Assembly: GCA_023436065.1 (NCBI GenBank)
Contig: JAEZKU010000022.1
Coordinates: 1 to 48,955 of the forward strand
Reading direction: 5' to 3'
Origin: Bacillota bacterium
GTDB lineage: Bacteria; Bacillota; Clostridia; Lachnospirales; Lachnospiraceae
DNA: 48,955 nt
This document shows positions 44,051 to 48,955 of the stretch, piece by piece. The notes under the pieces are model-generated. The model ran no database searches. It saw nothing but the letters and a program-made list of their open reading frames with translations, and was not told the origin of the DNA. Position 1 is the stretch's first letter. Each line of letters starts with the position of its first letter. The translations under genes and the position numbers were made by a program.

Positions 44051-45721
44051 TCAAACTTTTGTCCATTCTCCGGTTGTCAGGAATTCCTGTGCAGCCTGTT
44101 CCGCTCCTTCGATGATCTCGGACGGATATCCCAGCATGTCGAGTAAACGTATTGCATTCTTGGAAATTGCCTTTCCCTTGTATAACTGATAATCAAAGAT
44201 AATCTGATGATCCTCGATTCTTTCCTGGAAATGATAGTTGGAATAGGCTGCCTCCAGGATATGGGTCAGCTCAATGTCATGCGTTGCTGCAAAAACAAGT
44301 GTGTTCTTTGATGCCAGTGAAGACAGGATTCTGGAGGATGCGGCAATACGCTCCAAGGTATTCGTTCCGCGAAGTACCTCGTCTATAAAGCAAAGGGTTG
44401 GAACTTCGTCATTTACACTGTCCAAAATTCTCTTCAGGGATTTGATTTCTACGATGTAATAGCTTTCACTGCTGAAGATACTATCCCTAAGTGCCATGGA
44501 GGAATAGATCTGGAAATAGCTTCCTCTATAGCTCTTGGCAGTGGCGGTATAAATGGTCTGGGATAAAATCGCATTCAAAGCCATAGTCTTGATAAAGGTG
44601 GACTTACCGGAGGCATTGGAGCCTGTGATCAATACGGACTGCTGCTCGGCAATGGAATTGGGTACGGGCTCCTCCAGTAGCGGATGATATAATTCGGTCG
44701 TAGCTATCATAGGCTTCCCGCCCTTTATAAGCTCAGGCTCACAGTAATAATAAATCAGATTACGGAAGGAAGAGGCTGCTATCATGCTGTCGATATACCC
44801 AATAACTTCATAGATACGGTTTAGTTCTGCCCGGTTTTTCTTATAAAAGCCAAGCATGGAATTGTATTTTATGATGTCAAGATGGAAAACCATTCGGAGA
44901 TTATCAAGAATGATCTCCAGAATATCACCGCTTCCACTCTTGGAGGTTAGCAAAAACCCTCCTCTTTGGATTTTTCCGAAATGTTTGATGTCTTCCTTCA
45001 ATCTGTCCGTATAAGTCCTGATCTCCGGAAGATCCATGCGGATTAAGGCTTTGCAGCTATCCAGCAGACGAAAGATATAGGAAAAGATCGCAAGGTAATT
45101 CTCAATCTTTGCCTTGCAGGAATAATAATGAAAAATATTTATGATAAAAAAGGCCAGCGTCAACAATCCGCCTAAACCGGGAATCACAAAGATCAAACCG
45201 ATGGAGATCAACATTGCACAATCCAAAAAATAATGAATTAAATTGCTCTCTGTCTTCTGCACTTCCAGACGATTGATATATTCATAGACTGAGATATGCT
45301 TGATCTTGCCCATATTATGAAGTCCGGCTTGCAGTTGAAGCCTCTCTGTTTCATGCTCATTGAAATAGTTCATCAGACGGTTACGTTCTTTTAACTCTGT
45401 CTCGTCAAAGCAAGGTTTACGAAGCAGTGCATATAGGTATTCTTCGCCAATGGAGGATGCGGTATTATTCATCTGCATATAGACTTCATCCATATCAAGA
45501 TCATTCCAGGTGATATCATCCACATCGAGACGGTTGTCCTGCCTTGATCGATAAAATAATTTGAGGGATTCCATCTTTTCAGAGGTATATTCTTCGTTTG
45601 GGGTGTCTCCCCATTCCCTTTTCAGCCTTTCTATTAGAAGCCTTCTGTTTTTTATTTCAGTCAGTCTGCTCCATAGGACTAAGATCAATATGAAACCTAG
45701 TATAGCTATAAAAAACTCCAT
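44051..45721 (-). CDS. Membrane-anchored MutS-like ATPase
   Basis: A 556-residue protein with a MutS-type C-terminal ATPase. Walker A is ITGSNASGKSTFIKTMALN near residue 360, Walker B is CFIDEVLRGTNTLE near 440, and AATHDIELTHIL follows. The N-terminus is a membrane helix (FFIAILGFILILVLWS), and a second hydrophobic hairpin lies near residues 168-195 (DCAMLISIGLIFVIPGLGGLLTLAFFI). No mismatch-binding domain I is present, so it does not recognise mismatches as MutS does. The family is known in Firmicutes but has no assigned role. It has a strong promoter at 45810-45838. Confidence 0.88.
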   Translation of the reverse strand: MEFFIAILGFILILVLWSRLTEIKNRRLLIERLKREWGDTPNEEYTSEKMESLKLFYRSRQDNRLDVDDITWNDLDMDEVYMQMNNTASSIGEEYLYALLRKPCFDETELKERNRLMNYFNEHETERLQLQAGLHNMGKIKHISVYEYINRLEVQKTESNLIHYFLDCAMLISIGLIFVIPGLGGLLTLAFFIINIFHYYSCKAKIENYLAIFSYIFRLLDSCKALIRMDLPEIRTYTDRLKEDIKHFGKIQRGGFLLTSKSGSGDILEIILDNLRMVFHLDIIKYNSMLGFYKKNRAELNRIYEVIGYIDSMIAASSFRNLIYYYCEPELIKGGKPMIATTELYHPLLEEPVPNSIAEQQSVLITGSNASGKSTFIKTMALNAILSQTIYTATAKSYRGSYFQIYSSMALRDSIFSSESYYIVEIKSLKRILDSVNDEVPTLCFIDEVLRGTNTLERIAASSRILSSLASKNTLVFAATHDIELTHILEAAYSNYHFQERIEDHQIIFDYQLYKGKAISKNAIRLLDMLGYPSEIIEGAEQAAQEFLTTGEWTKV

Positions 45722-45809
45722 TCGTATATTCTCCCAACCTGTTGTTTCATTATGATGATAAACTGTAATCTGCGATCCGGAACGGTCATCTTAGTTAATC
45801 ATCAGGGTT

Positions 45810-45838
45810 ATTATAACTTTCGTTCCAAATGAAGTCAA
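45810..45838 (-). promoter_or_regulatory. Promoter of the MutS-like gene
   Basis: On the - strand TTGACT (45838-45833) and TATAAT (45815-45810) are 17 bases apart. The distance to the start codon is about 90 nt. Confidence 0.75.
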
Positions 45839-45868
45839 TTCTAACAGGATTAATTTTCGGTTAGAATT
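45837..45868. repeat. Inverted repeat overlapping the -35 box
   Basis: AATTCTAAC at 45837-45845 is perfectly complementary to GTTAGAATT at 45860-45868, with 14 bases between. It begins inside the -35 box of the MutS-like promoter, so it could be a regulator binding site. Confidence 0.45.
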
Positions 45869-45923
45869 GAAGCATCATGCCTTAACCGTAATATCAGTTA
45901 AAGTTGACAATTTGTCAATCAGG

Positions 45924-45956
45924 TAAAGAAAATGGTTGGACATAAGTCCAACCATT
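45924..45956 (-). terminator. Terminator of the NlpC/P60 gene
   Basis: AATGGTTGGAC at 45931-45941 pairs with GTCCAACCATT at 45946-45956 (11 bp, loop ATAA). On the - strand it is followed by TTTCTTT. It lies about 60 nt after the stop codon. Confidence 0.85.
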
Positions 45957-46017
45957 ACTATGTTTTGTATTACATTTAACGACAAGATTTATTAATATAT
46001 TACAAAATAATAAACTA

Positions 46018-47085
46018 CTATTCATGAATATATCTTACGCATTTTACAGGTGTTCTGTATCTCATGTTACTGATCTTGATACCATCTCTTCTATTGCTTG
46101 CATGGATCACCTGACCGTTACCGATATACATAGCAACATGATTGATATAAGAGGAGCTACCATAGAATACCAGGTCACCGGGCTTTAAGTTATTGGTTGA
46201 GATCGTTGTTCCGCCTCTGGCCTGACTTCTTGAGTCACGAGGAATATAGTAACCTAACTTTCTGTAGAGAGCCTGAGTATAACCGGAACAGTCAACTCCT
46301 ACTCCGAGTGTGGTTCCTCCCCATACATATCTGTCACCCAAATAATTCTTAGCGAGATCTACTAACTTCACACGGATTGATGATACGCCGGTACCATACT
46401 GTAATTCTTCAATCGATACCGCTTTTGTCAATTCAAAGGATAAATCAACATATTCCTTTGCAACATAAGCAACTGTACCATCTGCGGAATCTTCGGAGTC
46501 AAGGCTGACCTTAACCCACTTTCCATGCTTCTCATCATCAGTAAATACTTTGGAATCAAGAACGATTAACTCTTCACCCTTCGCTACCTGATCAATCAGC
46601 TCTGCATCCGTGGAAGGAAGCGCTCTGACATTCAGTCCACTGGTATTTGCCTTAGCCACATAGCTGCCGACCTTCTTGGCAAGCTGGGTTGCTTTCGTAC
46701 CGGTGATCAGAAATTCACTCTTCACATAACCGGTTACTTTACCGGATTTTATCTTGGTCCAACCATTATTGCTTGCCTCAAGAACCTCACAACCGCCGTC
46801 CTTCGGAAGCTTACCGAGAAGCTTTTCATTTTCTCCGGGGCCTGAACGGATCATTAAGTTCGTATCTACGTTGGCAATACCAATATTGGTAAAACCGGGA
46901 ATGGGTATCTCATAGGTTGATAAACTGGATATGGTTGATCCATCACTATTCGTGGCGGATGAGACTTTATCGAAAGTAAAACCGGCAACAGCTTCCTCAT
47001 AAGCCATCGCAGTTTTTGGAGTGGCTGTGAGTATTAATGTTCCCGTGACACATACCAAGGAAAATCTAAGGAGCTTCCTATTCAT
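46018..47085 (-). CDS. Secreted SH3b/NlpC-P60 cell-wall hydrolase
   Basis: A 355-residue exported protein. A signal peptide of about 28 residues ends in TAMA. Two SH3b domains (around TNLMIRSGPGENEKL and SGLNVRALPSTDAEL) bind the wall, and a C-terminal NlpC/P60 peptidase follows. Its catalytic Cys is in VDCSGYTQAL near residue 266, and the two His are in INHVAMYIG near 315 and VIHASN near 328. Such enzymes cut peptide cross-links such as gamma-D-Glu-diamino acid bonds. It stands alone, with its own promoter and terminator. Confidence 0.93.
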   Translation of the reverse strand: MNRKLLRFSLVCVTGTLILTATPKTAMAYEEAVAGFTFDKVSSATNSDGSTISSLSTYEIPIPGFTNIGIANVDTNLMIRSGPGENEKLLGKLPKDGGCEVLEASNNGWTKIKSGKVTGYVKSEFLITGTKATQLAKKVGSYVAKANTSGLNVRALPSTDAELIDQVAKGEELIVLDSKVFTDDEKHGKWVKVSLDSEDSADGTVAYVAKEYVDLSFELTKAVSIEELQYGTGVSSIRVKLVDLAKNYLGDRYVWGGTTLGVGVDCSGYTQALYRKLGYYIPRDSRSQARGGTTISTNNLKPGDLVFYGSSSYINHVAMYIGNGQVIHASNRRDGIKISNMRYRTPVKCVRYIHE

Positions 47086-47207
47086 TACATATCCTCCATT
47101 TTTCTTGTTCTATTCGGCGAAATATTAAGTCGTCACATCTTGTAGGCAGTATGTAAAGTAAATTGTTAACTTAATTATTACACAAATATTAAATATGTTA
47201 CGTATGT

Positions 47208-47236
47208 ATTATATCAAAGGCCATAAATTTTGTCAA
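47208..47236 (-). promoter_or_regulatory. Consensus promoter of the NlpC/P60 gene
   Basis: On the - strand a perfect TTGACA (47236-47231) and a perfect TATAAT (47213-47208) are 17 bases apart. The leader is about 115 nt. I looked for a ydaO/c-di-AMP-type riboswitch, common before such genes, and saw none. Confidence 0.85.
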
Positions 47237-47390
47237 CTATGTGTCAGCTTTATTTTAAATTTTAGTCATTATCTACAAATCAAGAAAAAAATACTTTTTT
47301 TATGGGACATTCTACCTATGCGCTTTTCCATTAGAAGAGTACGATTACAAAGATTTATTAAATTTTCAAATGATAAATAATGCAATAACA

Positions 47391-47428
47391 AAAAGAGATA
47401 AACTTGTGCAATATGACAAGTCTATCTC
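47391..47428 (-). terminator. Terminator of spoIVA
   Basis: GAGATAAACTTGT at 47395-47407 pairs with ACAAGTCTATCTC at 47416-47428 (13 bp, one mispair position on one strand). On the - strand the stem is followed by TTTTTG. It lies about 30 nt after the spoIVA stop codon. Confidence 0.85.
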
Positions 47429-47459
47429 CCTTATCAATTTTTTATTCAAATCATTCGGA

Positions 47460-48938
47460 TTATATAATGATGCAGACAAGTCCACCGTTACTGTCATTGA
47501 TAATCTTCTGCATCGTCTCCTGGAGCTTAAGCTGGCTTTCATCCGTCAGCTTATTGATCTTTGTATTGATACCGTCATCTACGAGCTGCCGGATTGTCTT
47601 TCCGAAGATATTCGTCTCCCAGATACCTTCCGGATTCTCCTTTGCATTTGCATTGATATAATTGATCAGATCCTTAGCCTGGTCCTCGGAGCCTACAATC
47701 GGTGCAACCTCAGTCAGAATGTCAGCCTTGATCATGTGGATGGAGGGTGCGGTAGCCTTAATTTTGACACCGAACTTATTGCCGTGTTTCATGATTTCCG
47801 GCTCTTCTATTCTGACCTCATCTTTCAGGGGAGCAACAATGCCATATCCCTTCTGCCGTACCTCATTAGCTGCAGCGGAGACCTTTTCATATTCTGCTTT
47901 TCTGGTTGCCAGGTCCTTCAGAGTATAGATCAGTTGATACTCTCCGTTGATCGGCACACCGATCAGGTCACTCAATATCTGATAATAATACATATCATCA
48001 AATTCAACATTGACGCTGACCGTTCCGTCCTGCATATTGATTTTGTCCAGTTTGAAGCGCTTGACGTAGTTACTGTTGGTATCAAAATTAGCTATTCGGG
48101 CATCCTTTACCTGCGATACCTTCTGGAACAGCTCCTTGACGGATGCAATTAAATCTGTCTTCAGCCAATGATTCTCAGGAAGCATCTCTGCCCATTTCGG
48201 TATGTAAAAGTCAAGTTCGGTCACAGGAAAGACGGACAGGATATTCTCCATGATTCTGGTGATATCCTCCTTACGCAGCTGCTCCGCATTCACAGGCATG
48301 ACGGGTACATTATATTCCTCCTGCATCTCTTCCGCTATTTTTAAGGTATCATTGGAATAGGGCTTATTCGTATTCAGAAGAACGATGAAAGGTTTTCCAA
48401 GATGCTTTAGTTCATTGATGGTACGTTCTTCCGGGAAATGATAGCTCGCTCGGGGAATTTCACCGAAGCTTCCATCTGTAGTAACGACAATGCCGATCGT
48501 GGAATGATCATTGATTACCTTCCTGGTTCCGATTTCTGCCGCCTGGGTAAAAGGAATTTCCTGCTCAAACCAGGGTGTATGTACCATGCGTTCATGCTGG
48601 TTTTCAATATGTCCGGAGGCTCCGTCCACCATATATCCTACACAATCGATTAACCGAATTTTCACCTTCGTCTCGTCATTGAAGGTAATCGTGGCAGCTT
48701 CCTTCGGGATGAATTTAGGCTCTGTCGTCATGATCGTCTTACCAGCAGCCGCCTGGGGCAATTCATCAATTGCCCGCTCTTTGCTATGGACATCCTCTAT
48801 ACCCGGTATTACCAAGAGATCCATGAACCTCTTAATAAAGGTAGACTTCCCTGTTCTGACCGGCCCTACCACACCGATGTATATTTCACCGCCTGTCCTA
48901 GCCTGGATATCATTATAAACATCGTACTGCCCTAACAT
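47460..48938 (-). CDS. spoIVA: Stage IV sporulation protein A
   Basis: A 492-residue ATPase that polymerises on the forespore surface and forms the base of the spore coat. Walker A is GVVGPVRTGKSTFIKRF near residue 25, LIDCVGYMVDG gives the switch/Walker B region, and the C-terminal ATPase-fold domain is followed by the last helix of the family (GGLVCIII end). The length is typical. AAGGAGGG is 8 nt before the start codon. The promoter is outside the window. Its presence makes a spore former, or a recent descendant of one, likely. Confidence 0.98.
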   Translation of the reverse strand: MLGQYDVYNDIQARTGGEIYIGVVGPVRTGKSTFIKRFMDLLVIPGIEDVHSKERAIDELPQAAAGKTIMTTEPKFIPKEAATITFNDETKVKIRLIDCVGYMVDGASGHIENQHERMVHTPWFEQEIPFTQAAEIGTRKVINDHSTIGIVVTTDGSFGEIPRASYHFPEERTINELKHLGKPFIVLLNTNKPYSNDTLKIAEEMQEEYNVPVMPVNAEQLRKEDITRIMENILSVFPVTELDFYIPKWAEMLPENHWLKTDLIASVKELFQKVSQVKDARIANFDTNSNYVKRFKLDKINMQDGTVSVNVEFDDMYYYQILSDLIGVPINGEYQLIYTLKDLATRKAEYEKVSAAANEVRQKGYGIVAPLKDEVRIEEPEIMKHGNKFGVKIKATAPSIHMIKADILTEVAPIVGSEDQAKDLINYINANAKENPEGIWETNIFGKTIRQLVDDGINTKINKLTDESQLKLQETMQKIINDSNGGLVCIII

Positions 48939-48955
48939 ATGCCAACCCTCCTTAT

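Noticed and set aside
47086..47200. ydaO/c-di-AMP riboswitch before the NlpC/P60 gene
   Set aside because: The leader is about 115 nt, AT-rich and without the conserved core sequences of that riboswitch.
47370..48152. A 260-codon + strand reading frame opposite spoIVA
   Set aside because: It lies wholly antisense to spoIVA, has no ribosome site, and its peptide shows no domain; the spoIVA coding signal accounts for it.

Overview
The window looks like a chromosome segment from a low-GC, spore-forming Firmicute, most likely a Lachnospiraceae/Clostridia member. The reasons are a T-box leader, spoIVA, a minCDE-mreBCD-mrdA-rodA shape/division cluster, an ylm-type division cluster (yggS-sepF-ylmH-divIVA), a MutL with the endonuclease motif and no MutH, strong AGGAGG Shine-Dalgarno sites and AT-rich intergenic DNA. 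The family-level placement is inferred from gene content, not from a search.

Layout. (1) 1-2590: an upstream terminator, a promoter, a T-box leader and a methionyl-tRNA synthetase-like gene whose KMSKS loop reads KASSS. (2) 2.7-13.3 kb, + strand: an accessory stretch of small genes, each with its own Shine-Dalgarno. They include two HAD hydrolases, a DUF3788 protein, an isochorismatase-like hydrolase, a P-loop kinase-like protein, an ACT-domain protein, an APH-like kinase, a methyltransferase, a DinB-like protein, three membrane proteins and several unknowns. A 44-codon cryptic ORF overlaps the end of the DinB gene. (3) 13.5-16.0 kb, - strand: an ABM-like protein, an orphan BlaI-type repressor with operator-like palindromes in a long leader, and an AAA/DUF4143 ATPase. 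(4) 16.0-23.4 kb, - strand: rluD-type synthase, lspA, aroB, divIVA, ylmH, sepF, yggS and an HlyD-like adaptor. (5) 23.7-24.4 kb: a DUF378 membrane protein (+) facing a small P-loop protein (-) across a bidirectional terminator. (6) 24.5-35.6 kb, - strand: DUF4321, radC, mreB, mreC, mreD, mrdA (PBP2 with a very large insertion), minC, minD, minE, rodA, mgsA and a D,D-carboxypeptidase, read as a cell-shape, septum-placement and wall-synthesis block. (7) 35.8-43.6 kb, - strand: a methionine-gamma-lyase-like PLP enzyme, miaA, mutL, mutS and RNase HI. (8) 44.0-48.9 kb, - strand: a membrane-anchored MutS-like ATPase, an SH3/NlpC-P60 wall hydrolase and spoIVA.

The most unusual signal is not protein-coding. 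Two intergenic elements of 123 and 124 nt (21779-21901 and 28290-28413) share almost no sequence but fold by eye into the same four-stem cloverleaf: a closing stem, a short triloop hairpin, a ~27-bp hairpin with a tetraloop, a TAWC linker, and a short triloop hairpin. A third, larger branched element (217 nt) lies at 43807-44023. In all three, every non-Watson-Crick pair I found is G-T when read on the + strand, so they would fold better as + strand RNA (or ssDNA), antisense to the operons around them. Other structure worth checking: a tandem duplication of the mreB leader, twin CTAC-N4-GTAG palindromes before the BlaI gene, and near-consensus promoters for the NlpC/P60 and MutS-like genes.
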